The translations under genes were made by a program, and so were the position numbers. Source: Erwinia sorbitola (GTDB lineage: Bacteria > Pseudomonadota > Gammaproteobacteria > Enterobacterales > Enterobacteriaceae). From it: a stretch of DNA of 64,000 nt. The stretch covers positions 2,483,501 to 2,547,500 of the forward strand of contig NZ_CP046509.1 in NCBI RefSeq assembly GCF_009738185.1, written 5' to 3'. Positions 17,912-26,908 of the stretch are shown in pieces; the stretch's first letter is position 1; each line of letters starts with the position of its first letter. The notes below the pieces were generated by a model. It was not told where the DNA came from. It did not search any database and saw nothing but the letters and a program-made list of their open reading frames with translations.

Positions 17912-18508
17912 TTACTGTGTGAGTATGGTCTGTACCTGAGCCGGAGCCGGGTTGTAATAACCCCATGGACCCGGTCCCCAGTAGCCGCCGCGATGATGGC
18001 CATAGCCAGGGCCATACCAGATCCAGGGATCAATCGGCTGCGGCGGTGAGATAATCTGCTGGGTCATATGCCAGCGCTGATAACCCGTCACTTTAATCAC
18101 GACAAAGTTATACTGCGCCTCACCAATTTTGCCTTTTTCAGTACCGCTGATGGTTCCTACTACCGTGACCATCTGCTGATTAAAATCAACCGGATCGATA
18201 AAGCCGTTGATATCAGCAAAAATACGGCCAACGGAAGCTGAACCCAGGATCGGCCTTGCCCCCTCATCGAGAGGCATCGCCGCAATTTCAAGACGCGTCA
18301 TACCGTTGCGGTTATCTACTTTAAGAACCTTACCGCCAAAGCGTGACTCCTGGCCGGTAAAAATATCAGGGGCCGTCAGCACCCGCGCCAGATCCTGTTG
18401 CGGACTCTCTGAATGCCCTTTAATCGAATCCGGCACTGTGACACAACCGCTTAAAGCCAGCGACGCTAATAACAGAACGCTGCACTGCCACACACTGGAT
18501 ATACGCAT
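17912..18508 (-). CDS. yeaY: Slp family outer-membrane lipoprotein YeaY
   Basis: A 198-residue lipoprotein. The signal peptide ends in the lipobox LALSGC at residues 17-22, and the +2 residue is valine, so outer-membrane sorting is expected. The Slp domain spans about residues 25-155. The C-terminus is rich in glycine, tryptophan and tyrosine (WYGPGYGHHRGGYWGPGPWG). E. coli relatives Slp and YeaY respond to starvation and sigma-E stress; the molecular role is unknown. It lies between fadD and tsaB as in E. coli. Confidence 0.92.
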   Translation of the reverse strand: MRISSVWQCSVLLLASLALSGCVTVPDSIKGHSESPQQDLARVLTAPDIFTGQESRFGGKVLKVDNRNGMTRLEIAAMPLDEGARPILGSASVGRIFADINGFIDPVDFNQQMVTVVGTISGTEKGKIGEAQYNFVVIKVTGYQRWHMTQQIISPPQPIDPWIWYGPGYGHHRGGYWGPGPWGYYNPAPAQVQTILTQ

Positions 18509-18568
18509 AGAGAACTCCCCTGTTGTTATGCTACTTCGACTACTACCACTGCGAATAGTTGCTACCTG

Positions 18569-19270
18569 CTATTCGCGGCCAGGTAATTTTTTCCATGTCA
18601 CTTCGTTACGCAGATAAGTCGGTTCCGCATGCTCAGGCGCAACCGTCAAACCCGCCGCCAGGGCCTGCACTGCTAAAGGCAGCATATCTTCGGCACAGGG
18701 CAGCGTCACATCAGAAAGCATCAGCTCCAGCGCACTGTTTGCTGCCAGCTGCGGCCAGGCCTGCCAGCCCGTGCCCACACAGGCCCACTGCCCTTCAAGT
18801 GCTGCCATCCGCGCTGCTGCGGCCTCCGGTTTAAGCACGGCTTCAGTCTCTTCACCCAGCCAGTTACCCTGCTCATCGCGCTGATACTCGGCCCAGTACA
18901 CTTCGCCCATACGCGCATCAATCGCCGCCAGAACCCGGCTGGCACCATGCAAACGCCACGCACTCTGCGCCATGGTTTTCAATGTTGAGATACCGATAAG
19001 CGGCAGCTCTGCGCCCAGCGCCAGCCCCTGCGCAATACCGATGCCAATACGCACACCGGTAAAACTACCCGGTCCACGACCAAAAGCCAGGGCATCTAAC
19101 TCACGGAGTGCTACGTTACCTTCCTGCAAAATCTGTTGCACCAGCGGCAGTATGCGTTGCGTATGTTCGCGAGCACAGAGTTCAAAATGAGCCAGCAAAC
19201 GATCGTCATTCAGTAGTGCGACCGAGCAGGCTTCTGTTGCCGTATCAATGGCTAAAATTCGCGTGGACAT
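18569..19270 (-). CDS. tsaB: tRNA t6A synthesis protein TsaB
   Basis: A 233-residue ASKHA-fold protein that scaffolds the TsaBDE complex, which adds threonylcarbamoyl to A37 of ANN-decoding tRNAs. Recognisable parts are RILAIDTATEACSVAL at the N-terminus, GRGPGSFTGVRIG, and the C-terminal EPTYLRNEVTWKKLPG. ATG at 19270 is used because AGAGG lies at proper spacing; a GTG two codons earlier overlaps it. Confidence 0.96.
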   Translation of the reverse strand: MSTRILAIDTATEACSVALLNDDRLLAHFELCAREHTQRILPLVQQILQEGNVALRELDALAFGRGPGSFTGVRIGIGIAQGLALGAELPLIGISTLKTMAQSAWRLHGASRVLAAIDARMGEVYWAEYQRDEQGNWLGEETEAVLKPEAAAARMAALEGQWACVGTGWQAWPQLAANSALELMLSDVTLPCAEDMLPLAVQALAAGLTVAPEHAEPTYLRNEVTWKKLPGRE

Positions 19271-19328
19271 ACTCACCTCTGGGGAGAAAATTTTCGGCGC
19301 GCATCATAGCACATTGCCGCCGGATTCA

Positions 19329-21239
19329 TTACTGCTCCGTGGTGGACTGCAAAAAGTCCACCGCCTTTTGCAGATCGCGTGTGCGCGGTGTCGGCGGCAG
19401 GCTGTTAAGAAATACCGCTCCATAAGGACGCATCACCAGCCGGTTATCGCAGATAACCAGCACGCCACGGTCGTCCACATCACGAATCAAACGCCCGACC
19501 CCCTGCTTAAGGGCGATAACTGCATCCGGCAGCTGCACGTCATCGAATGGCTCGCCGCCGCGCACTTTACAATCTTCCATACGGGCCTTCAGCAGCGGAT
19601 CCTCTGGTGAGGTAAACGGCAGCTTATCGATGATCACCAGCGACAGCGCATCTCCCCGCACATCAACCCCCTCCCAGAAGCTGTTGGTGGCCACCAGCAG
19701 CGCATTGCCTGCGGCCACAAACTGTTTCAGGATCTGCCCTTTGCTGGTTTCCCCCTGTAACAGTACCGGCAGCGTCATGGTGGCGCGAAATTCAGCAGCC
19801 AGTTCGCGCATAACCTGATGAGAGGTACAGAGGAAGAAGCAGCGGCCATTATTGGCTTCGATCAGCGGCTTCATCATACGTGCCAGCTGACGAGCTCCAC
19901 CTGGCTGATTGGGCGATGGCAGATTACGCGGTACGCAGAGCAGTGCCTGGCTGGCGAAATCAAACGGGCTGTTGAGGATCAGGGTTTCCGCCTTCGCTAC
20001 GCCAAGCCGCTCAACGAAGTGGGTCATCTGCTCATTTACCGCCAGCGTTGCGGAGGTGAAGATCCAGCTGGCGGGTCGTTCGTCCATCACTTCGCGGAAC
20101 CGGTCGGAGACAGAGAGCGGCGTCAGCGCCAGCACAAAGTTACGTGAGTTGCACTCGTACCAGTAGCTGAAACCCGGCTGAGTAGTATCTTTGAGGCGTT
20201 TGAGGCGTCCGCGATAGAGTGCAGCGCGCTCAAATGCCGCATCGAGTAGCGCAGAGCGCCCCAGAGAGAGTTTCGCCACGTCATAGCAGAGTTCAAGTGC
20301 GTCATCGAGCAGCAGCAGCGCGCGCTGAATCTGGGGGTTACTGAGTAATTCGCGCAGGTTGCCGCGAAAACCAGGATCGCCCAGCGAGAGCCTGAAATCC
20401 TGGGTGCTTTGTGCCAGCCGGTCAGCTGATTTCTGTAGCTGCTGCATATCCCGCACTTCGGTGCGGTAGGCAATAGTGATATCTTTTGCCAGATCCAGCA
20501 GCTGGCGGCTGGAGAGTTGCTGACCAAAATACTGGCTGGCGATATCCGGCACCTGATGGGCCTCATCGAAGATCATTACGTCCGCATCGGGGATCAGCTC
20601 GGCAAAGCCGCTTTCCTTCACCACCATATCCGCCAGAAACAGATGATGATTCACCACCACCACGTCGGCATCCATCGCCTTACGTCGCGCTTTCACGACA
20701 AAACAGTCTTTATATTGCGGACAGTCGCTGCCCAGACAGTTATCGTTGGTGCTGGTAACCAGCGGCCAGATGGTGCTGTCTTCCGCCACGCCGCCGCAGG
20801 TGCTGATATCACCATCCACAGTTTCGTTCGACCAGCCGCGCAGGTGTACCAGGTCGCTCATCGCCTGTACCGCCAGCTCGCCCCCGGCCATCGACTGCTG
20901 TTCAAGCCGTTCAAGGCACAGGTAGTTTGAGCGCCCTTTAAGTAGCGCCACGATACCTTTAAATTTCAGCGCCTTTGCCACCGTGGGCAGGTCGCGGCTG
21001 TAAAGCTGATCCTGTAACGCCTTGGAGCCAGTCGAGACGATCACTTTTTTGCCCGACCTCAGCGCCGGGGCCAGATAAGCATAGGTTTTACCCGTTCCGG
21101 TACCTGCTTCGACTACCAGTTCACTCTTGCTGTCAATGGCACGGGCTACCGCAGCTGCCATTTCGCGCTGTGGTTCACGTGGCCTGAAGCCGGGAATAGC
21201 CTGCGCCAGAGCGCCATCTGCTGCAAAATCGTCTATCAC
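19329..21239 (-). CDS. yoaA: ATP-dependent helicase YoaA (DinG/XPD-like)
   Basis: A 636-residue Fe-S superfamily 2 helicase. Walker A is EAGTGTGKTYAYL (about residue 50), the DEAH box is MIFDEAHQVPD, and the cysteines of the 4Fe-4S domain are spread through ISTCGG, DNCLGSDCPQYKDC. The C-terminal helicase domain ends with GVGRLIRDVDDRGVLVICDNR. In E. coli YoaA works with the DNA polymerase III subunit HolC in repair of stalled forks. It lies upstream of tsaB on the same strand. Confidence 0.95.
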   Translation of the reverse strand: MIDDFAADGALAQAIPGFRPREPQREMAAAVARAIDSKSELVVEAGTGTGKTYAYLAPALRSGKKVIVSTGSKALQDQLYSRDLPTVAKALKFKGIVALLKGRSNYLCLERLEQQSMAGGELAVQAMSDLVHLRGWSNETVDGDISTCGGVAEDSTIWPLVTSTNDNCLGSDCPQYKDCFVVKARRKAMDADVVVVNHHLFLADMVVKESGFAELIPDADVMIFDEAHQVPDIASQYFGQQLSSRQLLDLAKDITIAYRTEVRDMQQLQKSADRLAQSTQDFRLSLGDPGFRGNLRELLSNPQIQRALLLLDDALELCYDVAKLSLGRSALLDAAFERAALYRGRLKRLKDTTQPGFSYWYECNSRNFVLALTPLSVSDRFREVMDERPASWIFTSATLAVNEQMTHFVERLGVAKAETLILNSPFDFASQALLCVPRNLPSPNQPGGARQLARMMKPLIEANNGRCFFLCTSHQVMRELAAEFRATMTLPVLLQGETSKGQILKQFVAAGNALLVATNSFWEGVDVRGDALSLVIIDKLPFTSPEDPLLKARMEDCKVRGGEPFDDVQLPDAVIALKQGVGRLIRDVDDRGVLVICDNRLVMRPYGAVFLNSLPPTPRTRDLQKAVDFLQSTTEQ

Positions 21240-21778
21240 ATACCCTCACCAGCTGGTTAAAACAACAGTAATTATGTCAGCATCCGCCAGTGCACTCCAC
21301 CCTTTAGGCGACAGACCACGTTATTCTGTGCCAGTCTGTCGCGGTTTTTAGCGCAAATTTTAATGAACCTGCATGACTATCGTACGTACCGCTCCTGAAC
21401 ACCGCATACCCAAAGAATAAAATCTTCATTTTATTCAGTAAATTACTGCATTCTGATGCGCACTATCCAACACTATCATTGTGCTCACAGGTAACCCGCG
21501 AAAAGTTGCTGGCTGGCAATGCATCAGAGCAGTCGGGTTTTCTAGTTATCTGAATGATGTGATGGTGCTGCTTATCGAAATAACAGGCTCTCTTTGGATA
21601 ACTCCGCTACTAACATTCAGCCCCTGGCTCCGGGCAACATCCTTTACAACATCCTTCAGTCAATACACCCGGCCAAATCAGATTTGTCTTAAACAATGAG
21701 GGTAAACGCATAGCTAAAATAATCGCCGAAAGTACAACAATTGAAAATCTGACATTTCACAACAGGAAGTTAAATAAA
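21240..21778. other. Non-syntenic intergenic region between yoaA and an orphan lipoprotein gene
   Basis: A 539-bp AT-richer stretch. In E. coli yoaA and yoaB are divergent neighbours with little between them. Here it holds the yoaA promoter region, a perfect 9-bp hairpin (GAATAAAAT / ATTTTATTC, 21415-21436) and the leader of the lipoprotein gene. A 72-codon frame at 21481-21699 looks non-coding to me. Confidence 0.55.
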
Positions 21779-22099
21779 ATGAAGATTCACCTGGTGACGC
21801 TAATAGCTAGCGCAATATTGCTACAGGGATGTTCAGCTTTTGAAAAACATCATGGCGTCGACTGGGGCGATGGAGCATGTCCGGCTCCCACTGCAAGCGA
21901 AGTCCATAATGGTAATCTCAAGATTGTGGATGGTAAAACTCTCAAATGTCAGATACGACCTTACGTTAGCAATATGGCTTGCCAGGGTATAACTGACAGC
22001 GTAAATACCGACGGGGTGATATGCCAGAATGGCCTGGGTAAAACCATATTATTCATCTTCGATAGCAATGGTGTGCTTAAAAGTCATGACAGAGCCTGA
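21779..22099 (+). CDS. Orphan small lipoprotein with four mature cysteines
   Basis: I do not recognise this 106-residue protein. A lipoprotein signal peptide is clear: MKIHLVTLIASAILLQGC, with lipidated Cys18 followed by serine, so outer-membrane sorting is likely. The mature part has four further cysteines (residues 34, 57, 68 and 82), enough for two disulfides, and no membrane helix. AGGAAG lies nine bases before the ATG and a clear terminator follows at 22141-22171, so it looks like a functional single-gene unit. It sits in DNA absent from the E. coli arrangement, suggesting gain in this lineage. Confidence 0.8.
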   Translation: MKIHLVTLIASAILLQGCSAFEKHHGVDWGDGACPAPTASEVHNGNLKIVDGKTLKCQIRPYVSNMACQGITDSVNTDGVICQNGLGKTILFIFDSNGVLKSHDRA

Positions 22100-22140
22100 T
22101 CAGCTTATCAACTGAGTTCAAGGGATATGCTAAATGACAG

Positions 22141-22172
22141 ACCTTCATCCTTATTGCGATGAAGGTTTTTTA
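22141..22172 (+). terminator. Terminator of the orphan lipoprotein gene
   Basis: A perfect 9-bp stem (ACCTTCATC / GATGAAGGT) with an 8-nt loop and five T directly after it. Confidence 0.85.
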
Positions 22173-22250
22173 ATTTAAGCACTGGGTTTTGAGGTATTAC
22201 TGAAGCGCCCTTAAGGCTGACTGGTCGTGACCTGCTCCCCGATGTTAGTA

Positions 22251-22277
22251 ATGTCTTCATCAGCCACATGAAGACAT
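22251..22277. repeat. Perfect 10-bp inverted repeat upstream of yoaB
   Basis: ATGTCTTCAT and ATGAAGACAT flank a 7-nt spacer. No T run follows, so it is more likely an operator or an RNA structure than a terminator. It lies 164 bases before yoaB. Confidence 0.55.
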
Positions 22278-22440
22278 CCCCATGACGATAAGAACTGACC
22301 AGATCCTGAGATATACTCCCTTTTCTTCAGACCATTTGTCTAAGCATGCCAGGTCGATTGATGTTATTTTTACGCAGAATGTTCCAAATCTGCCCCATGC
22401 AAATTTTAATAACGGGACAAGTGATGAGTAAGGTATTGAT

Positions 22441-22794
22441 ATGTCAAAAGCAATAACAAGAGTTGAACCTGTAGAACACCGCATGTCCGAAGCTGTAATC
22501 CACAACGATACGATCTACTACACCAGCGTGCCGGAAAACCTGGATGAAGATGCAGAGGCTCAGACGGCCAATGCTCTGGCTGTTATCGACAAGCTGCTGA
22601 CGCGCGTCGGTTCAGATAAAAGTAAGATACTGGATGCGACCATTTTCCTGGTGCATAAGTCGGATTTTGCGGCAATGAATCGCGCATGGGATGCGTGGGT
22701 GTCTCCGGGTAACGCACCGGTACGCTGTACCGTACAGGCCGGCCTGATGAACCCGAAATATCTGGTAGAAATTAAAGTGATTGCCGCTAAGTGA
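22441..22794 (+). CDS. yoaB: RidA family protein YoaB
   Basis: A 117-residue YjgF/RidA-type protein, close to E. coli YoaB (114). RidA proteins deaminate reactive enamine/imine intermediates; the arginine in APVRCTVQAGLMNP corresponds to the substrate-binding arginine, and LVEIKVIAA ends the fold. AAGG is seven bases before the start. Divergent from yoaA through the inserted lipoprotein gene. Confidence 0.94.
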   Translation: MSKAITRVEPVEHRMSEAVIHNDTIYYTSVPENLDEDAEAQTANALAVIDKLLTRVGSDKSKILDATIFLVHKSDFAAMNRAWDAWVSPGNAPVRCTVQAGLMNPKYLVEIKVIAAK

Positions 22795-22797
22795 TAC

Positions 22798-22824
22798 ATC
22801 CCCTGCCGTACTGGCAGGGGTTAA
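22798..22824. terminator. Hairpin between converging yoaB and yoaH
   Basis: A perfect 8-bp stem CCCCTGCC / GGCAGGGG with a 5-nt loop just behind yoaB; the T tract is short. Confidence 0.6.
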
Positions 22825-22832
22825 CCACTTAT

Positions 22833-23063
22833 TTATTCGTCGTACTCTTCTTCTTCGTCGTCGTGGTTATTGTCACCCATGTAGTCTTCTTCATCTTCAT
22901 CAAACATCACCGCGACATTGCCACCAGTGTGGTTCTCACGGATTTCGGCGGCGACCATGGTAATCGCCTGGCCGCTGCTCATTCCCTCTGACATCAGCTT
23001 TTGAATGCGTTCTACCGCTTCCTGCTGCTGTTCATGTGATAGCGCGGGTAATCCTGTAATCAT
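22833..23063 (-). CDS. yoaH: UPF0181 protein YoaH, with an acidic tail
   Basis: Small protein of 76 residues matching E. coli YoaH (59) over MITGLPALSHEQQQEAVERIQ and MSSGQAITMVAAEIRENH. The C-terminal third is a highly acidic extension (DEDEEDYMGDNNHDDEEEEYDE pattern, only D, E, N and a few others) that E. coli YoaH has in much shorter form. Function unknown. Divergent from pabB, 115 bases away. Confidence 0.92.
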   Translation of the reverse strand: MITGLPALSHEQQQEAVERIQKLMSEGMSSGQAITMVAAEIRENHTGGNVAVMFDEDEEDYMGDNNHDDEEEEYDE

Positions 23064-23178
23064 AATGACTCCTGGGTGGTTTTCGCTGCGGATTATTCCA
23101 CGGGCGACAAAGAGATGCCAGCAACATAAAAATATGCCAGGCTGGTGGCCTGATTGAAATCATTTCTGCTGAAGAACT

Positions 23179-24546
23179 ATGTCGCCTGTTTATCATTTTC
23201 TTAAGTATACGCCTGATGCGCTCGAGCATCACTTTGCCTCCCTTGCACATCTGCCGTGGGCGATGCTGCTGCATTCAGGTTTCGCCGATCACAGCGACAA
23301 CCGTTTCGATATTATGGTGGCCGATCCTCTTGTCACACTGACCACTCAAGGTATGCAGACCGAAATAGTCCGCGCAGGCAGCCGCCAGGTCAGTGAGGAG
23401 GACCCGCTGTTTTTGCTCCAGCAGCAGCTTACCGGTTGCGGTTTTCAGGCTGAATATCATGATGACCTGCCCTTCCAGGGAGGCGCACTCGGCCTGTTCG
23501 GCTACGATCTGGGCCGCCGTTTTGAGCGGATGCCTTCAACCGCTGAACAGCAGCTGAAAACTCCGGATATGGCCGTCGGGATATATGACTGGGCGTTAAT
23601 TGCCGACCATCATCGTCAGACGCTGACGCTGGTCGTTCAGGGTGATCTCGCTGCGCGGCTGGCATGGCTGGAGGCGCAGCAGATAACGCATGCAGAACCC
23701 TTCCATCTGACCAGTTCCTGGCAGGCTAATATGTCACGGGAAGAGTATGGCGATAAATTCCGCCAGGTTCAGGAGTGGCTGCTCTCCGGGGACTGCTATC
23801 AGGTTAATCTGGCCCAGCGCTTCGCCGCCCGCTATCGTGGCGATGAATGGCAGGCTTTTTTACAGCTCTGCCGCGCTAACCGGGCGCCGTTTAGTGCTTT
23901 TATTCGCCTGCCTGAGAGCGTGCTGCTTAGTCTCTCAATGGAGCGGTTTATTAAGCTTGATCGTCAGCAGATTGAAACCCGGCCGATTAAAGGCACGCTG
24001 CCAAGGCTGGCGGATCCTGAGGCCGATCGTTTGCAAGGCGAGAAGCTGGCGCAGTCGCCGAAGGATCGCAGTGAGAATCTGATGATTGTTGATCTGCTGC
24101 GCAATGATATTGGCCGCGTGGCAGCACCGGGCAGCGTAAAAGTCCCTGAGCTGTTTGTCGTGGAACCTTTCCCGGCGGTGCATCATCTGGTCAGCACTAT
24201 TACCGCCGAGCTGAAATCCGGGCTGACTGCCTGCGATTTGCTGCGCGCCTGCTTCCCCGGAGGTTCAATTACCGGCGCACCTAAGGTACGCGCCATGGAA
24301 ATTATCGAAACACTGGAACCTCAGCGGCGTAATGCCTGGTGCGGCAGCATCGGTTACCTCAGCGTATGCGGACGTATGGATACCAGCATTACGATCCGTA
24401 CGCTGATTGCCGAGAGCGGCACGCTATATTGTGCTGCGGGTGGGGGGATTGTTGCTGACAGCGATGAAGCATCCGAGTACCAGGAAACCCTTGATAAAGT
24501 AAACCGTATTCTGCCCTGCCTGGAGTCAGCATCTGATGAACCCTGA
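23179..24546 (+). CDS. pabB: Aminodeoxychorismate synthase component I PabB
   Basis: 455 residues (E. coli 453). With PabA-derived ammonia it aminates chorismate to 4-amino-4-deoxychorismate for folate synthesis. The chorismate-enzyme motifs are ETRPIKGTLPRL with the active-site lysine (about residue 276), DRSENLMIVDLLRNDIGRV and GGSITGAPKVRAMEIIETLE. The start is an ATG at 23179; the gene overlaps nudL by 11 bases, so the two are probably translationally coupled, as in E. coli. Confidence 0.97.
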   Translation: MSPVYHFLKYTPDALEHHFASLAHLPWAMLLHSGFADHSDNRFDIMVADPLVTLTTQGMQTEIVRAGSRQVSEEDPLFLLQQQLTGCGFQAEYHDDLPFQGGALGLFGYDLGRRFERMPSTAEQQLKTPDMAVGIYDWALIADHHRQTLTLVVQGDLAARLAWLEAQQITHAEPFHLTSSWQANMSREEYGDKFRQVQEWLLSGDCYQVNLAQRFAARYRGDEWQAFLQLCRANRAPFSAFIRLPESVLLSLSMERFIKLDRQQIETRPIKGTLPRLADPEADRLQGEKLAQSPKDRSENLMIVDLLRNDIGRVAAPGSVKVPELFVVEPFPAVHHLVSTITAELKSGLTACDLLRACFPGGSITGAPKVRAMEIIETLEPQRRNAWCGSIGYLSVCGRMDTSITIRTLIAESGTLYCAAGGGIVADSDEASEYQETLDKVNRILPCLESASDEP

Positions 24547-25114
24547 GCACCCGTCCCTGACGCGATTTCTGACGCGATTTCTGTTGCAGCCTCCGGCACC
24601 AGGCCAGCAAAATTTACCGTTTCGTCAGGCGGCGGTACTGGTTCCGATTATTGCCCATGCGGAACCGACGCTGTTGCTGACGCGCCGTGCCGCTTCGCTG
24701 CGCAAGCATGCGGGCCAGGTAGCATTTCCCGGAGGAATGAAGGACAGCAGCGACAGTTCTCTGGTGGAAACGGCTTTGCGGGAGGCGCAGGAGGAGGTCG
24801 CTATCCCGCCTGAGGCCGTCAGCGTTATTGGTGTGCTGCCACCGGTGACCAGCAGCACCGGTTTTCAGGTAACGCCGGTGGTAGGCGTAGTAAGGCCTGG
24901 CCTGAACTGGCATGCCAATGAAGACGAGGTTGAGTCAGTCTTTGAGATGCCCCTGTATGAAGCATTGCGCCTGGGGCGCTATTCTGCGCTGGATATTGAA
25001 CGTGCGGGCCAGTCACACCGCGTCTGGCTTTCGTGGTTCGATGACTACTTTATCTGGGGTATGACCGCCGGAATTATTCGCCAGCTGGGGCTGCAAGTGG
25101 CGAAAGCGTCGTAA
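24536..25114 (+). CDS. nudL: Nudix CoA pyrophosphatase NudL
   Basis: 192 residues, same as E. coli NudL (YeaB). It is predicted to hydrolyse CoA and derivatives to 4'-phosphopantetheine and 3',5'-ADP. The CoA-Nudix signature LLTRRAASLRKHAGQVAFPG precedes the Nudix box (GGMKDSSDSSLVETALREAQEEV). A 12-bp tandem duplication near the 5' end gives the repeated peptide LTRF-LTRF. The start overlaps the pabB stop. Confidence 0.94.
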   Translation: MNPEHPSLTRFLTRFLLQPPAPGQQNLPFRQAAVLVPIIAHAEPTLLLTRRAASLRKHAGQVAFPGGMKDSSDSSLVETALREAQEEVAIPPEAVSVIGVLPPVTSSTGFQVTPVVGVVRPGLNWHANEDEVESVFEMPLYEALRLGRYSALDIERAGQSHRVWLSWFDDYFIWGMTAGIIRQLGLQVAKAS

Positions 25115-25300
25115 GTAGTATAAAATCCAGCCATAAGTTGTATTAAAAGCCGCCTTTACATTATTTTTCACCAGATTATTACCACTTCACGATCCAAATC
25201 ACTGCAACAAGGCGTCTTTTCATTTATATTTCACGCAAATTGTGGGGCACCCGTTTTTTCTCCCACTACGTAATTCAAAATCCTCCAAGGAGCGTACAAC

Positions 25301-26665
25301 GTGATTAGCGTTTTCGACATGTTTAAGATCGGCATTGGCCCGTCGAGTTCTCATACGGTTGGCCCAATGAAAGCCGGCAAACAGTTCGTCGATGATCTGG
25401 TGAACAATCGCCAGCTCTCTTCGGTGACGCGTATTGCTGTCGATGTCTATGGTTCTCTATCCCTGACCGGTAAAGGCCACCACACGGATATTGCCATTAT
25501 TATGGGATTATCCGGAGCCTCACCGGAAAGCGTGGATATTGATTCCATTCCTGCTTTTATCCGTGATGTGGAAGAGCGTCAGCGTCTGCTGCTGGCCAGT
25601 GGTGCCCATGAAGTTGATTTCCCGCGTGAAGGCGGCATGGTGTTCCGCAGCGATAATCTGTCGCTACATGAGAACGGCATGAGTATTCACGCTTTTGCTG
25701 GCGATCTGCGCATCTATAGCAAAACCTACTATTCGGTAGGGGGTGGTTTTATTGTTGACGAAGAGAACTTCGGCAAAACTGCGGTCAACGAAGTCTCAGT
25801 GCCCTATCCGTTTAACTCAGCAAAAGAGATGCTGGCCCACTGTCAGATGACCGGCCTGTCACTCTCCGGCCTGATTATGAAGAACGAGCTGGCCGTTCAC
25901 AGCCGTGCGGATATCGAAAGCTACTTCACCGATATCTGGCAGACAATGCGTGACTGTATCGATCGCGGCCTGAACACCGAGGGCGTGCTGCCTGGCCCAC
26001 TGCGCGTTCCGCGTCGTGCCTCTCCTCTGCGCCGTATGCTGGTCTCCTCTGACAAGCTCTCCAGCGACCCGATGAACGTTATCGACTGGGTTAACATGTT
26101 TGCGCTGGCAGTGAATGAAGAGAATGCCGCCGGTGGCCGCGTGGTTACCGCACCGACCAACGGCGCATGCGGGATTGTTCCGGCAGTGCTGGCATACTAT
26201 GACCACTTTATTGAGCCGGTGACTCCGGATATCTTCACCCGCTACTTTATGGCCTCCGGCGCGATTGGCATTCTGTACAAAATGAATGCCTCTATTTCTG
26301 GTGCTGAAGTGGGTTGTCAGGGCGAAGTGGGCGTCGCCTGTTCAATGGCCGCCGCCGGTCTGGCAGAGCTGCTGGGCGCCAGCCCGGAACAGGTTTGTGT
26401 TGCCGCTGAAATCGGGATGGAGCACAACCTCGGCCTGACCTGTGACCCGGTGGCCGGGCAGGTACAGGTTCCCTGCATTGAACGTAATGCGATTGCCTCG
26501 GTAAAAGCGATTAACTCAGCGCGCATGGCGATGCGCCGCACCAGTGAAGCCCGCGTGTCGCTGGATAAGGTTATCGAAACCATGTACGAAACCGGCAAAG
26601 ATATGAACGCAAAATACCGCGAAACATCGCGCGGTGGGCTGGCAATAAAAGTACAATGTGACTGA
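25301..26665 (+). CDS. sdaA: L-serine ammonia-lyase SdaA (GTG start)
   Basis: 454 residues, the E. coli length. It deaminates L-serine to pyruvate and ammonia with an oxygen-sensitive 4Fe-4S cluster; the ligand cysteines lie in VGCQGEVGVACSM and LTCDPVAGQVQVPC. The N-terminus MISVFDMFKIGIGPSSSHT is diagnostic. The initiator is GTG at 25301, with AGGAGCG ten bases upstream. Serine deaminases in E. coli are controlled by Lrp; the 186-bp leader may carry such control. It ends at a strong terminator. Confidence 0.97.
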   Translation: MISVFDMFKIGIGPSSSHTVGPMKAGKQFVDDLVNNRQLSSVTRIAVDVYGSLSLTGKGHHTDIAIIMGLSGASPESVDIDSIPAFIRDVEERQRLLLASGAHEVDFPREGGMVFRSDNLSLHENGMSIHAFAGDLRIYSKTYYSVGGGFIVDEENFGKTAVNEVSVPYPFNSAKEMLAHCQMTGLSLSGLIMKNELAVHSRADIESYFTDIWQTMRDCIDRGLNTEGVLPGPLRVPRRASPLRRMLVSSDKLSSDPMNVIDWVNMFALAVNEENAAGGRVVTAPTNGACGIVPAVLAYYDHFIEPVTPDIFTRYFMASGAIGILYKMNASISGAEVGCQGEVGVACSMAAAGLAELLGASPEQVCVAAEIGMEHNLGLTCDPVAGQVQVPCIERNAIASVKAINSARMAMRRTSEARVSLDKVIETMYETGKDMNAKYRETSRGGLAIKVQCD

Positions 26666-26672
26666 TTTATCA

Positions 26673-26702
26673 ACGCCACCTCCCCGGTGGCGTTTTTTTT
26701 AC
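26673..26702 (+). terminator. Terminator after sdaA
   Basis: Perfect 8-bp stem ACGCCACC / GGTGGCGT with a 5-nt loop and eight T. Confidence 0.92.
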
Positions 26703-26908
26703 TTCATTTCCTCAAAAAAAGTTCTGCTCCCCGCTATCCCCGGCACCAGGAAATAGCTAAAGTGTTTTGCCGTGTTTTTGAGAGTAAGTTCCTGTAATTG
26801 AGCCATTCAGCTTTTCTCTTCAGCACTACTAAACTTAATGCCTCAGTTGCCGATAATTGGTATTCGATCTCTCTATACGCGTCTTGATCTTAAGGGTGGT
26901 GGTTACTG

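Larger units (their letters stand above)
22100..22440. other. Intergenic region lipoprotein-yoaB
   Basis: A 341-bp gap with the lipoprotein terminator, a second perfect inverted repeat at 22251-22277 and the yoaB promoter region. No coding frame is credible. Confidence 0.55.

Noticed and set aside
21481..21699. A 72-codon plus-strand frame in the yoaA-lipoprotein gap
   Set aside because: GTG start without a ribosome binding site, no recognisable motif, and irregular composition; probably chance.
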